Positions 1-7,250 of a DNA stretch of 24,895 bases are shown piece after piece. Position numbers and translations under genes: made by a program. Source of the DNA: DAOUMF01 sp034411955 (GTDB lineage Bacteria > Chloroflexota > Dehalococcoidia > SM23-28-2 > RBG-16-64-32); contig DAOUMF010000020.1 of assembly GCA_034411955.1 (NCBI GenBank), positions 1 through 24,895 of the forward strand, read 5' to 3'. Each line of letters begins with the position of its first letter. Position 1 is the stretch's first letter. The notes beneath the pieces are model-generated. The model was not told where the DNA came from, did not search any database, and saw only the letters and a program-made list of their open reading frames with translations.

Positions 1-291
1 GTCCACGTCCATGTAGCTGACGATCTCCATGGGGCTCTCCAGCCAGGTCTGCTTGAGGGCGCGGCCCCGCCCCTTGGCCTCGATGCGCACGTACTCTACG
101 TCGTCGCCATGCTCGTCGGCCAGACGCCGGCCCACCTCCGACGTGCCGTCCACGGACGCGTTGTCGGCTATGACAATGCGCCAGGAGTAGCGAAAGGCAG
201 GCTCCAAGAGAAAGTCGCGGAGCTTGGGGATCGTCCGCGGGAGGACCTGCTCCTCGTTGTAGACGGGGACGACAACGTCGACGCTGGTCAC
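1..291 (-). CDS. Family 2 glycosyltransferase, partial (N-terminal 97 codons)
   Basis: The reading frame runs from a GTG at 291 off the left edge, so only the N-terminus is visible. It opens with the GT-A nucleotide-sugar binding strand VDVVVPVYNEEQVLPRTI. The second Rossmann strand follows (IVIADNASVDGTSEVGRRLA), then a helix rich in basic residues (EAKGRGRALKQTW), and the edge is reached at SYMDVD, which should be the start of the metal-binding DxD region. This order matches dolichol-phosphate-mannose-synthase-like GT2 enzymes, which move a sugar from a nucleotide donor to a lipid carrier or glycan at the membrane. GTG is the only plausible start because an in-frame TGA lies 27-30 bases upstream. 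No clear Shine-Dalgarno is visible. Acceptor and full domain content cannot be judged from the fragment. Confidence 0.85.
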   Translation of the reverse strand, partial: MTSVDVVVPVYNEEQVLPRTIPKLRDFLLEPAFRYSWRIVIADNASVDGTSEVGRRLADEHGDDVEYVRIEAKGRGRALKQTWLESPMEIVSYMDVD

Positions 292-379
292 ATGAGATCC
301 CTGGTCGCGGCGGTCTTGTCAGTGGAAGCCACCAGGAGGTTAGCAGTTCTGCTCTCCGGCTTCAACGCTGGGGAGGGGC

Positions 380-1237
380 TCACAGCAGCACCCTCTTGGG
401 GGCAGAGCTGACGGCCCGACGGAAGTTGTGGATCAGGCGGCGGCCGTCCGCCAGCTCCTCCGCCCGGCAGCGCCGCGGATTGGCCAGCGCCTCCTCGACC
501 TCCCTTCGCAGGCGGGCCGCGTCCTCCCGCAGCGCGTCGCTCCCCTCAAGCTCCTCCGCCCCCAGCGCTGTCTCCGTCTGGGCGTCGGCCAGCGCCAGCA
601 GCCAGCCGACGACGAGCTCTGCCCAGCCCAGGTGGAATGCGCTATCGGCGAAGGCCAGGGCCAGCTTCCGTCCGCCGGACTCCGGCCCCGTCTGGAGGAC
701 GGTGCTGCCGAAGTGGGGCATCGTCAGGTCGGTGAGGAGGCGGTACGCGCTCCCCAGGCGCTCGTCCTGGGCCAGGGCTGAGCCTCCTCGGTATCGCCCC
801 AGGTCGATGTAGGAGGCCGCGTGCTCAGGGTCCTTCCCCAGCGCCTCGGCCAGCCACTCCTGGTACTCGCCGAACCCGTCGGCCAGCAGGGAACGCTGGG
901 CGGCGATGCAGTCGCAGGCGGCCCGCAGCAGCGGCGGACACGAGGGGTAAGAGGCCGCACTCAGCAGCGCGCAGGCGTCGGAGAGGTACGAGAACGTGCG
1001 CGACCAGAGCCCCAGGAGGGCCGCCGTCTCCGGCGTCCGTCGCTTGGCCGATGCGGCGGCGATCGCCAACTGGAGGTTCATCGCCCGCTCGAACAGCGAC
1101 AGGTCGGAGGAGAGGAGGAAGCGGGTCTGGCGGTGGGCGTCCTGCACCAGCGGCGGGGCGGCCGCCGGTCGGCGGGGCAGGTCGTAGCGCTGTGGGAAGG
1201 CGAAGCGTGCGATCCTTGGCGTTAGCTTCTCCGCCAT
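380..1237 (-). CDS. Hypothetical alpha-helical protein, 285 aa
   Basis: I do not recognise this family. The ORF is complete, with an ATG at 1237 and codon use like its neighbours. The protein is predicted mostly helical and rich in Ala, Leu and Arg. It has no signal peptide and no convincing membrane segment. A central part (about residues 85-130) has two cysteine-containing stretches (YPSCPPLL, AACDCIAA), and residues 225-270 form a highly charged segment (EELEGSDALREDAARLRREVEEAL) that could be a coiled coil. The start has no Shine-Dalgarno. A weak TAGATC lies 9 nt before the ATG, similar in placement to the leaderless promoters elsewhere in the window. It lies 88 bp upstream of the glycosyltransferase on the same strand, so the two may be co-transcribed. 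No function is proposed. Confidence 0.7.
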   Translation of the reverse strand: MAEKLTPRIARFAFPQRYDLPRRPAAAPPLVQDAHRQTRFLLSSDLSLFERAMNLQLAIAAASAKRRTPETAALLGLWSRTFSYLSDACALLSAASYPSCPPLLRAACDCIAAQRSLLADGFGEYQEWLAEALGKDPEHAASYIDLGRYRGGSALAQDERLGSAYRLLTDLTMPHFGSTVLQTGPESGGRKLALAFADSAFHLGWAELVVGWLLALADAQTETALGAEELEGSDALREDAARLRREVEEALANPRRCRAEELADGRRLIHNFRRAVSSAPKRVLL

Positions 1238-1287
1238 GACGGGAGTGATCTACGTGGAACCCAGAACCGTGAGCCCGGAACCACGGC

Positions 1288-1404
1288 CTGTCATTCTGAG
1301 GAGCAAAGCGACGAAGCCTGCCCTGAGCGGAGCCGAAGGTAATCTAGCGTGTGGCGACGACAATCGCCAGATTCGTCGCTCCCTGCGGTCGCTCAGAATG
1401 ACAG
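1288..1404. repeat. 117-bp MITE-like inverted-repeat element
   Basis: The ends are perfect 13-bp inverted repeats: CTGTCATTCTGAG at 1288-1300 and CTCAGAATGACAG at 1392-1404. Inside are further imperfect complementary blocks (AGCGACGAA near 1307 against TTCGTCGCT near 1372, and AATCTAGCG near 1340 against CGCCAGATT near 1360). The whole element could therefore fold into a long interrupted hairpin. It contains no gene and lies between the 285-aa ORF (start 1237) and the hydroxyacyl-CoA dehydrogenase stop (1462). Elements with similar ends are dispersed in many copies in environmental bacterial genomes. Multicopy status here is inferred, since only one copy lies in the window. Confidence 0.75.
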
Positions 1405-1461
1405 AAATGCGGCTGCTTGGCCTTGCCTCTAGGTTCTGGCGGTACGCGGGGTCGGTGGGCC

Positions 1462-2214
1462 TCACTGCCAGCCCTTGCGCGCCTGCGCTCTCATCGCCAG
1501 GGGGCCGATGGGCCAGTTGTAGCCGTACATCATCGCCTTGTTGATGTCCTCTTCGGAGGCGACGCCCTCTTCCAGGATTGCCTGCGCCTCCCGTATCGCC
1601 GCATAGAAGATGCGATTGGCGATGAACCCGTACTTACCGGGGGCGTCCTTCACCCGCACGCTCACCTTGCCGATGCGCTCGCACAGCGACTCCAGGGCCT
1701 GGATCGTCTCGTCGGCCGTATCGGGGGCGTGGACGATCTCCACCAGCTTCATGACGGACGCTGGGCTGAACCAGTGCATGCCGATGAACAGCGGCAGCCG
1801 CGACCCCGACACCGCCTGGCTCAGCTCGCCGACCACGAGGCCGGAGGTGTTGGTGGCGAACACCGCCTGCCCCTGCACGAGGCCGTCCAGCTCGGCCCAC
1901 ACCTTCTTCTTCAGGTCCATGTCCTCCGGCACCGCCTCGATGATCAGGTCGACGTCCTTGAGGTCTTCCAGCTTGGTGGTGAACGACAGGTTGGCGAGGG
2001 CGGCGTCCATCTGCTCCTGGGTGGCCTTGCCCCGCTCCACGCCTCGCTTCAGGCCGAAGCGCCCGTCGACGATGGTGGAGCGGGTCTTCTCCAGGAGCTC
2101 GTCGTTCAGGTCGCGGATGGCTACCTTGACCCCGCCGAGGGCGAGGGCCTGGCCGATGCCGGAGCCCATGACGCCGCCGCCGAGGATGCCTGCGCTCTTG
2201 ATCTCGATGGGCAT
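1462..2214 (-). CDS. 3-hydroxyacyl-CoA dehydrogenase, C-terminally short (250 aa)
   Basis: This NAD-dependent enzyme oxidises 3-hydroxyacyl-CoA to 3-ketoacyl-CoA in beta-oxidation or related acyl-CoA pathways. The N-terminal Rossmann motif GILGGGVMGSGIG is at residues 9-20. The active-site set is visible: Ser124 (NTSG), His147 (GMHWFSP), Glu159 (KLVEIV) and Asn200 (IANR). The C-terminal dimerisation domain begins (AMMYGYNWPIGPLAM) but stops at residue 250, where relatives usually run to about 280-300 residues. A good Shine-Dalgarno, GGAGG, precedes the ATG at 2214, and a TATATT -10 box lies at 2248-2253, so it probably has its own promoter downstream of enolase. The inverted-repeat element at 1288-1404 starts 58 bp past the stop. 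It is either a short natural subfamily or a truncated paralogue of the full-length enzyme at 16079-16933. Confidence 0.87.
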   Translation of the reverse strand: MPIEIKSAGILGGGVMGSGIGQALALGGVKVAIRDLNDELLEKTRSTIVDGRFGLKRGVERGKATQEQMDAALANLSFTTKLEDLKDVDLIIEAVPEDMDLKKKVWAELDGLVQGQAVFATNTSGLVVGELSQAVSGSRLPLFIGMHWFSPASVMKLVEIVHAPDTADETIQALESLCERIGKVSVRVKDAPGKYGFIANRIFYAAIREAQAILEEGVASEEDINKAMMYGYNWPIGPLAMRAQARKGWQ

Positions 2215-2247
2215 TTGGGGACCTCCTTCTGGCGCACCCGTTTCTCC

Positions 2248-2253
2248 AATATA
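2248..2253 (-). promoter_or_regulatory. Candidate -10 box for the 3-hydroxyacyl-CoA dehydrogenase
   Basis: TATATT on the minus strand lies 34 bases before the ATG at 2214, leaving a leader of roughly 28 nt that contains a GGAGG Shine-Dalgarno. No matching -35 is seen. The expected -35 position is occupied by the palindrome at 2267-2282. Confidence 0.4.
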
Positions 2254-2266
2254 TCCGGCTGTTCGT

Positions 2267-2282
2267 TAGCAGCGCGCTGCTA
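2267..2282. promoter_or_regulatory. 16-bp perfect palindrome at the enolase stop codon
   Basis: TAGCAGCGCGCTGCTA is perfectly self-complementary. It begins with the enolase TAG stop when read on the minus strand. It could be a short 3' hairpin of the enolase mRNA, without a T tract, or an operator overlapping the promoter of the next gene. The sequence does not decide between these. Confidence 0.4.
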
Positions 2283-3575
2283 TCTGCCGCTCTGCCCCTG
2301 CGTCAGTATACTCCGCCCGGCGTAGCGCGCCTTCGCTCCCAGCTCCTCCTCGATGCGTAGGAGGCGGTTGTACTTCGCCGTGCGCTCACCACGGGTGGGG
2401 GCGCCGGACTTGATCTGGCCGCAGCCGGTGGCCACCGCCAGATCGGCTATCGTCGTGTCCTCCGTCTCGCCGCTGCGATGCGACATAACGCAGGCCCATC
2501 CCGCCTTGCGCGCCTCCGCCATCGCCTCCAGCGTCTCCGTCAGCGTGCCGATCTGGTTCACCTTGATGAGCACGGCGTTGGCCGAGCCCTCCGTCACGCC
2601 GCGGCGGATGCGCTCCACGTTGGTCACGAACAGGTCGTCCCCCACCAGTTGTGTCCGCTGGCCCAGCCTTTGTGTGAGAAGCCGCCAGCCGTCCCAGTCG
2701 TCCTGGGCCATTCCGTCCTCGATGGAGACGATGGGGTAGCGGTCCACCCAGCCCTGCCACAGGTCGACCAACTCCTCGGGGGCCAGGGTGCGACCCTCCT
2801 GGGCCAGGACGTAGCGTCCGTCGGCCTCCAGCTCGGAGGTGGCCGGGTCTAGGGCCAGGGCGATCTCCTCGCCGGGGCGGTAGCCGGCCGCCTCGATGGC
2901 GCGCAGGGTGAGGGTGGCGGCGTCGTCGTTGCGGGCCAGGGGCGGCGCGAACCCACCCTCGTCGCCGACGGTGGTTGGCAGCCCGTCCTCCTGCAGGATC
3001 CGGCCCAGGGCGTGGCATGTCTCCGAGCCCATCCGCAGCGCCTCGGCGAAGGATGAGGCCCCAACCGGGGCAACCATGAACTCCTGGAAGTCCACGGAGC
3101 CTGCGGCGTGCCTGCCGCCGTTGAGGATGTTGAAGAGCGGCAGCGGCATGAGGTCGGCGTCTCCCTGGGAGAGGTATGTAAATAGTGGAAGAGAGGCGTG
3201 GCTGGCGGCGGCGTGGGCGACCGCCAGCGAAACGCTCAGCATGGCGTTGGCCCCCAGCCGCGACTTGTTCGGGGTGCCGTCCAACGTGATGAGCGCCCTG
3301 TCCAGCCGCTCCTGCTCCTCGGCCGGCATCCCCGTCACCGCCGGCGCGATGATCTCGTTCACGTTAGCGATGGCCTTGAGCACTCCCTTGCCCCCGTAGC
3401 GGCCGCGGTCGCCGTCGCGAAGCTCCAGCGCCTCGTAGATGCCGGTGGAGGCGCCGGAGGGCACGGCGGCGCGCCCCACCGAGCCGTCGCCCAGCACCAC
3501 CTCCGCCTCCAGCGTGGGGTTGCCGCGGGAGTCCAGGATCTCGCGAGCGCGAACGGAGCGGATATCGCTGCTCAT
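2280..3575 (-). CDS. eno: Enolase (phosphopyruvate hydratase)
   Basis: Enolase interconverts 2-phosphoglycerate and phosphoenolpyruvate in glycolysis and gluconeogenesis, in the cytosol. All family signatures are present at the expected spacing: SGASTG near residue 40, GDEGGF with Glu206, metal ligands Asp243, Glu286 (SIEDG) and Asp313 (GDDLF), catalytic Lys338 (LIKVNQ), the HRSGET loop at 366-371 and Lys389. The length from this start is 431 residues, the family norm. I chose the ATG at 3575 because a GGAGG Shine-Dalgarno lies 9 bp upstream and the protein then begins directly with the enolase fold (IRSVRAREILDSRGNP). A longer frame to 3620 would overlap the preceding gene. It lies 25 bp behind the TIGR00725-like gene and is probably co-transcribed with it. 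Confidence 0.98.
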   Translation of the reverse strand: MSSDIRSVRAREILDSRGNPTLEAEVVLGDGSVGRAAVPSGASTGIYEALELRDGDRGRYGGKGVLKAIANVNEIIAPAVTGMPAEEQERLDRALITLDGTPNKSRLGANAMLSVSLAVAHAAASHASLPLFTYLSQGDADLMPLPLFNILNGGRHAAGSVDFQEFMVAPVGASSFAEALRMGSETCHALGRILQEDGLPTTVGDEGGFAPPLARNDDAATLTLRAIEAAGYRPGEEIALALDPATSELEADGRYVLAQEGRTLAPEELVDLWQGWVDRYPIVSIEDGMAQDDWDGWRLLTQRLGQRTQLVGDDLFVTNVERIRRGVTEGSANAVLIKVNQIGTLTETLEAMAEARKAGWACVMSHRSGETEDTTIADLAVATGCGQIKSGAPTRGERTAKYNRLLRIEEELGAKARYAGRSILTQGQSGR

Positions 3576-3600
3576 GGTCTCGGGCCTCCGCGCGGCTCGC

Positions 3601-4101
3601 TCACTTGGCGGGCCCGCCATCGCTACGGTGCCGCCTCGCCATCTCCACCGCCTTCTCCACCGCCTCCTGAGGGCTGGCGGCGCGGACTATTTTCTCGTGG
3701 TCGTGGCCGCGATAGGCGAAGTCCCAGGTGTCCAGCCCCACCAGGGGCACGCCGTGGATGAAGGCGAAGGCGATCTCGCTCAGAGTGCCGTAGGCGCCGT
3801 CTATGGCGATGACAGCGTCGCCGCTGAGGACCACCGCCGAGTTGCGGGCGTAGCCGATGCCGGTGAACACGGGGAACTCCACCCAGGGGTTGGGCGGGCT
3901 CTCGGAGGCGTCGTGGCCGGGGAGGATGCCGATGGTGTGTCCGCCGCCGGAACGGGCGCCCCGGCAGGCCGCCTCCATGATCCCGCCGCGGCCGCCGCAG
4001 CACAGGGTGATCCCTCGCTCGCCCAGCTCCCGACCGGTCTCCTCCGCCATGTGGAGGGCATCCGCCGACGCGTCCTCTCCGCCGATCACGGATATGATCA
4101 T
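3601..4101 (-). CDS. TIGR00725 / LOG-like Rossmann nucleotide-binding protein
   Basis: This is a small 166-residue Rossmann-like protein. Its motifs are ISVIGGEDAS at the N-terminus, a central GGRGGIMEAACRGA and a later GAYGTLSEIAFAF. They match the TIGR00725 family, distantly related to lysine-decarboxylase-like LOG proteins and DprA, which share the GGxGT nucleotide-binding loop. The precise role of TIGR00725 proteins is not established. Some LOG relatives release cytokinin-like bases from nucleotide monophosphates. The usual LOG signature is PGGxGTxxE, whereas here the loop reads DGAYGTLSE, so LOG chemistry should not be assumed. The ATG at 4101 has no Shine-Dalgarno, but a -35/-10 pair ends 9 nt before it, which points to a leaderless mRNA. 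It probably drives the downstream enolase gene too. Confidence 0.88.
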   Translation of the reverse strand: MIISVIGGEDASADALHMAEETGRELGERGITLCCGGRGGIMEAACRGARSGGGHTIGILPGHDASESPPNPWVEFPVFTGIGYARNSAVVLSGDAVIAIDGAYGTLSEIAFAFIHGVPLVGLDTWDFAYRGHDHEKIVRAASPQEAVEKAVEMARRHRSDGGPAK

Positions 4102-4110
4102 GGCAGGCTC

Positions 4111-4139
4111 ATCATACCTGCGGCGTTCTTTGGCGGCAA
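4111..4139 (-). promoter_or_regulatory. Promoter TTGCCG-17-TATGAT, leaderless type
   Basis: On the minus strand TTGCCG (4134-4139) and TATGAT (4111-4116) are spaced by 17 bp. Only 9 nt separate the -10 box from the ATG at 4101, so transcription should start at or within a few bases of the start codon. There is no Shine-Dalgarno in between. Confidence 0.6.
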
Positions 4140-4157
4140 CGCGGCCTCAGGGCGCCC

Positions 4158-6056
4158 CTACCCGCCGGCAGGCAGGCGCAGCGACCAGCGGTAGGTGGCG
4201 GCCTCCGTTGTCCCCTCGGTGACAGCGGCCACGACGATCGTGGCCGGGCCGTCGAGAGTCACCTCCAGGCGGTTGCCGGGCCCCAGCGCCAGCCGATCCG
4301 CCTTAGGCGGACTGGCGTCGCCCCGCTCGACTACGTGCACCTGGAATCGCTGGGCCTGCGGCCCCTCGATGCGGCGGAACCCTTCGGCTTGCCAGCCGCC
4401 GTCTGCGTCCGCGCCGTCGGCGATCCCCAGTTCCGGTATCTCGATGTCGTCCACGGCGAAACCCCGGCCGTGGGCGGCGTCATCGGTGACGTACTCGAAC
4501 CGCAGCAGCGCCCGGCCGCCGGCGTAGGCCGCGAGGTCCACTTCCTCTTGGATCCATTCGCCCCCGCTGTCGCCCGTGTAGCCCGGCCCGTAGGCGTGCT
4601 TCACTGGGTCGTAGTCGCTGGTGTGGGCGCCGAGCAGGGCCTCCCACGTCTGGCCTCCGTCATCGGAGGCGGCCGCGTAGGCGTAGTCCCACCCACGCTC
4701 GATGTCGAACCAGGTGCGGAACCGCAGGGTGGCTGAAGAGAGGCCCGTCAGGTCGAACTCCCGCGTCAGGCGGCTGTCGATAGCGTCGCCGGCGTTGGAC
4801 CACCAGAAGGGGCCGTCCTGCGATGGAATGCCGATGCCCACCTTATCTGAGCCGTCGAAGGTGAAGGCGGCGCCGCCTGCGGGAGGATCGACCTCCAGGT
4901 AGTCGGCCGCGAACTGGTGGACGCTGCCGTCGCCGTCGCCCGCGCCCGATATGCTGGTGGCGGCGGCGACTCTAAGGTCGGCTCCCTCGTGGGCGTAGGG
5001 GCCGCTGGCCTCGTCCAGGTAGTTCGCCACCGTCCAGTCGGCGAACACCTCCTGGAAGGATCTCCCGAATTGCAGCAGGTAGGCGTTCACTCCGGCTATG
5101 CCGTCTTCGGGGGCGGCCAGCAGTGCTGCGGCGTTCTCCCGGCCGCCGAACCGGTCCAGGAGGTATCGGAAGAAGAGCTGCGATTCGCCGTAATGGAGGC
5201 CGCCGCCGTCCAGCGGCCATGTCGTGAGTTGCGTGTCCGGCATGGCGAGGAAGTCGCGTACGGCGGCGGTGCCGCCGCCCACCAGCTCCGCCGCCACCTG
5301 CGAGAGGCCCTCGTTCACCCAGGCCTCCTCGCCGCCGTCGGCGTTCCAGTGGATTAAGTGCTGAAGTTCGTGGGCCAGGAGGGCGTTGTAGGCGGCGCCC
5401 GGTGAGTCCAAGTAGGAGGCGTCCACGTACACGGCCTCTCGCTCGTTGCCGCGGGGCACCACCTGATGCGGGTACTCGTCGGAGGCGCTGAAGTAGCCGC
5501 CAACTCCGCCGAGAGCCGCGTGGACGATGCTGATGCGGGCGTCGGCGTCCACGCCGGGCGACCACTCCCTGCCGAAGGCGACGCTGACGCCCGGGTAGAC
5601 CAGCGTCTCGAAGTCAGCCCCGATCGTCTGGAGGGTCGAATCGTCCACCGCGACGCCGTCCTCGATGAAGACGTAGGCGTGCTCTGTGACCAGCCGCAGA
5701 CTGGCTGTGACCGTTCGCATGGACGGTGCGCCGATATCAAGAATCGTGAACTGCTCACTGTCGCCGACCCGGTAGCCACGCGGCGACTGGCGGGCGACCC
5801 GTGGTGTGTCCGCTGGCAGTCCGCGGAAGCGCCGCGCTAGGTCGATGAGGTCGCGGTCAGGCGGTTGGTTCGTCGCTGGCGCTGGTGTGGGAGAGGGGGT
5901 CGGCGTGGGCGGGGCCGTCGGGCTGGATGTGGGGCTGGGCGTGGCGGTGGTTTCGGGGGACGACGCCGGGCCTGGGCCCTGGCGGTCGCAGGCGAGCGCA
6001 ATCGCCAGAAGCAGAAGGAGGGCGGCGATACGTATTCCGTAGGCCGCCCTCCCCAT
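4158..6056 (-). CDS. Secreted lipoprotein with zinc metallopeptidase (gluzincin-like) domain
   Basis: The N-terminus is a lipoprotein signal: basic residues, a Leu/Ala-rich core and an imperfect lipobox ending at Cys23. A Thr/Pro/Ser linker with repeated PTPSPT follows at about residues 35-65. A zincin signature lies at residues 229-233 (HELQH), followed 18 residues on by AWVNEG, whose Glu is the likely third zinc ligand. The C-terminal half (about 370-540) has beta-rich segments such as WWSNAGDAIDSRLTREFDL and FAVDDIEI. These resemble the MAM/jelly-roll domains next to M6 immune-inhibitor-A-type peptidases. I infer a surface-anchored protease of unknown substrate. Three start codons occur in a row (GTG GTG ATG, 6062-6054), and I use the ATG. 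It starts 25 bp after the recombinase stop and is probably in the same transcript. Confidence 0.8.
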   Translation of the reverse strand: MGRAAYGIRIAALLLLLAIALACDRQGPGPASSPETTATPSPTSSPTAPPTPTPSPTPAPATNQPPDRDLIDLARRFRGLPADTPRVARQSPRGYRVGDSEQFTILDIGAPSMRTVTASLRLVTEHAYVFIEDGVAVDDSTLQTIGADFETLVYPGVSVAFGREWSPGVDADARISIVHAALGGVGGYFSASDEYPHQVVPRGNEREAVYVDASYLDSPGAAYNALLAHELQHLIHWNADGGEEAWVNEGLSQVAAELVGGGTAAVRDFLAMPDTQLTTWPLDGGGLHYGESQLFFRYLLDRFGGRENAAALLAAPEDGIAGVNAYLLQFGRSFQEVFADWTVANYLDEASGPYAHEGADLRVAAATSISGAGDGDGSVHQFAADYLEVDPPAGGAAFTFDGSDKVGIGIPSQDGPFWWSNAGDAIDSRLTREFDLTGLSSATLRFRTWFDIERGWDYAYAAASDDGGQTWEALLGAHTSDYDPVKHAYGPGYTGDSGGEWIQEEVDLAAYAGGRALLRFEYVTDDAAHGRGFAVDDIEIPELGIADGADADGGWQAEGFRRIEGPQAQRFQVHVVERGDASPPKADRLALGPGNRLEVTLDGPATIVVAAVTEGTTEAATYRWSLRLPAGG

Positions 6057-6080
6057 CACCACACCGTCTCGGCGCTGCTG

Positions 6081-7034
6081 CTACTGCGCGCGGGGATGCG
6101 CCCGCTCGTAGACCTCCCGCACGTGGTCGCTGGTGAGGTGGGTGTAGACCTGGGTGGTCGAGATGTTGGCGTGGCCCAGCATCTCCTGGACGTTCCGCAA
6201 GGGCATGCCGCCGCGCAGCATGTGGGTGGCGAAGGAGTGGCGCAGGGTGTGGGGAGTTATCTCCTTGCTCAGGTTGGCCGATTTGGCATACCCCTTGAGG
6301 ATCAGCCAGAAGCCCTGCCGGGTGAGCCTTTCGCCCCGCCGGTTGACGAACAGCGCCCGCTCGTTGCGGTCGCGCACCAGGAGTGGCCGTCCCTCCTCGA
6401 GATAGCTGACCAGGGCCTCTAGGGCGTGATCGTGGGTCGGGATGGAGCGCTCCTTCGCTCCCTTGCCCACGCACCGGACGTAGGGAGCGCGCGGGTCCAA
6501 GTGCAGGTTGTCCAGGTCGAGGGAGACTAGCTCCGTTACCCGCATGCCGGTGGCGTAGAGGAGTTCCAGCATCGCTCGATCACGTTTGGCCTCGGGAGTG
6601 GAGCGGCGCGCCGGTTGCTCCAGGAGCTCGTCGACCTCATTGGGAGGGATGGCTTTGGGCAGGGTCTTGCCCACGCGGGGGGAGCTCAGGCCCTCGGTGG
6701 GGTTGGCGGTAACTGCTCCCTCAGCGGCCATGAAGGCGAAGAAGGAGCGCATAGCGGCTACCTTGCGGGCCCGCGTCGACTCGCTGTAACGGCAAACGTC
6801 CTTCATGAACAGGATGAAGTCCTGGATGTCGGATCGGCTGAGGGAACGCCAACCGTTGTCGGCCGCGCGAGACCCAATGTAGTCGGCGAGCTGCTGGAGG
6901 TCATTCTTGTAGGCGGCTATCGTGTTGGCGGAGGCTCCCTTCTCCACGGCAAGGAACACTAAGAACTCATCGAGACTTTTGCGCATGGATGAGGCCCCCA
7001 AACTACGAAGCCTGCCAGGGGAACTGACTGCCAT
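6081..7034 (-). CDS. Tyrosine recombinase, XerC/XerD family
   Basis: This site-specific recombinase is most like XerC/XerD, which resolve chromosome dimers at dif. The N-terminal SAM-like core-binding domain spans about residues 18-105 and the catalytic domain about 125-310. The full catalytic set is present: Arg165 (TGMRVTE), Lys191 (VGKGAKER), His262 and Arg265 (HTLRHSFATHML), His288 (LGHAN) and Tyr297 (QVYTHL). The length is 317 against a usual 295-305. The ATG at 7034 is backed by a strong Shine-Dalgarno, GGAGGTGA at 7045-7052. The alternative ATG at 6986 gives the usual XerD-like N-terminus (MRKSLDEFL) but has a weaker ribosome site. Nothing here marks it as a phage or element integrase, and no dif-like site was found beside it. 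C and D cannot be told apart without a genome-wide comparison. Confidence 0.93.
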   Translation of the reverse strand: MAVSSPGRLRSLGASSMRKSLDEFLVFLAVEKGASANTIAAYKNDLQQLADYIGSRAADNGWRSLSRSDIQDFILFMKDVCRYSESTRARKVAAMRSFFAFMAAEGAVTANPTEGLSSPRVGKTLPKAIPPNEVDELLEQPARRSTPEAKRDRAMLELLYATGMRVTELVSLDLDNLHLDPRAPYVRCVGKGAKERSIPTHDHALEALVSYLEEGRPLLVRDRNERALFVNRRGERLTRQGFWLILKGYAKSANLSKEITPHTLRHSFATHMLRGGMPLRNVQEMLGHANISTTQVYTHLTSDHVREVYERAHPRAQ

Positions 7035-7250
7035 GATTCTATTGTCACCTCCCTTCCTTGTCCAGCGGCTTCAACGCTCCACGCCGGACAATTTCGAAAA
7101 AATTCGCCGGACAGTGCAGTCAATGAGGAGAACGCGTCATCACCTTTCCAGTTAACGGTTTCCGGAGGAGCTTTGCTCCCGTTTGGCGAGCAAATAACGC
7201 CGGCGTCCAGCTTATGTCGGTAAGCGGCGCTGCTGACGCGCCGGAAGCTT
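7035..7250. other. Intergenic gap between pcm and the recombinase
   Basis: No gene is seen. The gap is locally AT-richer (around 7090-7110) and carries a direct repeat CGCCGGACA/GCCGGACA flanking an AATTTCG...AAATTCG block at about 7082-7110. A small hairpin GGAGC-TTT-GCTCC lies at 7167-7179. I compared it by eye with a dif site and found no convincing match. Confidence 0.4.
7045..7052 (-). promoter_or_regulatory. Strong Shine-Dalgarno deciding the recombinase start
   Basis: GGAGGTGA on the minus strand lies 10 nt before the ATG at 7034. It favours this start over the ATG 48 bases further in. A TAGAAT sequence overlaps the space between it and the ATG. If that were a real -10 box, the inner start at 6986 would be used instead. 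Confidence 0.55.

Noticed and set aside
1417..2325. 302-codon plus-strand frame across the hydroxyacyl-CoA dehydrogenase
   Set aside because: It is antisense to a gene with clear family motifs, is rich in His/Arg/Gly as shadow frames of GC-rich genes are, and has no ribosome site or family pattern.
7035..7250. dif-like recombination site beside the Xer-type gene
   Set aside because: No pair of 11-bp inverted arms with a 6-bp centre was found. The AT-rich repeats do not fit the dif pattern.
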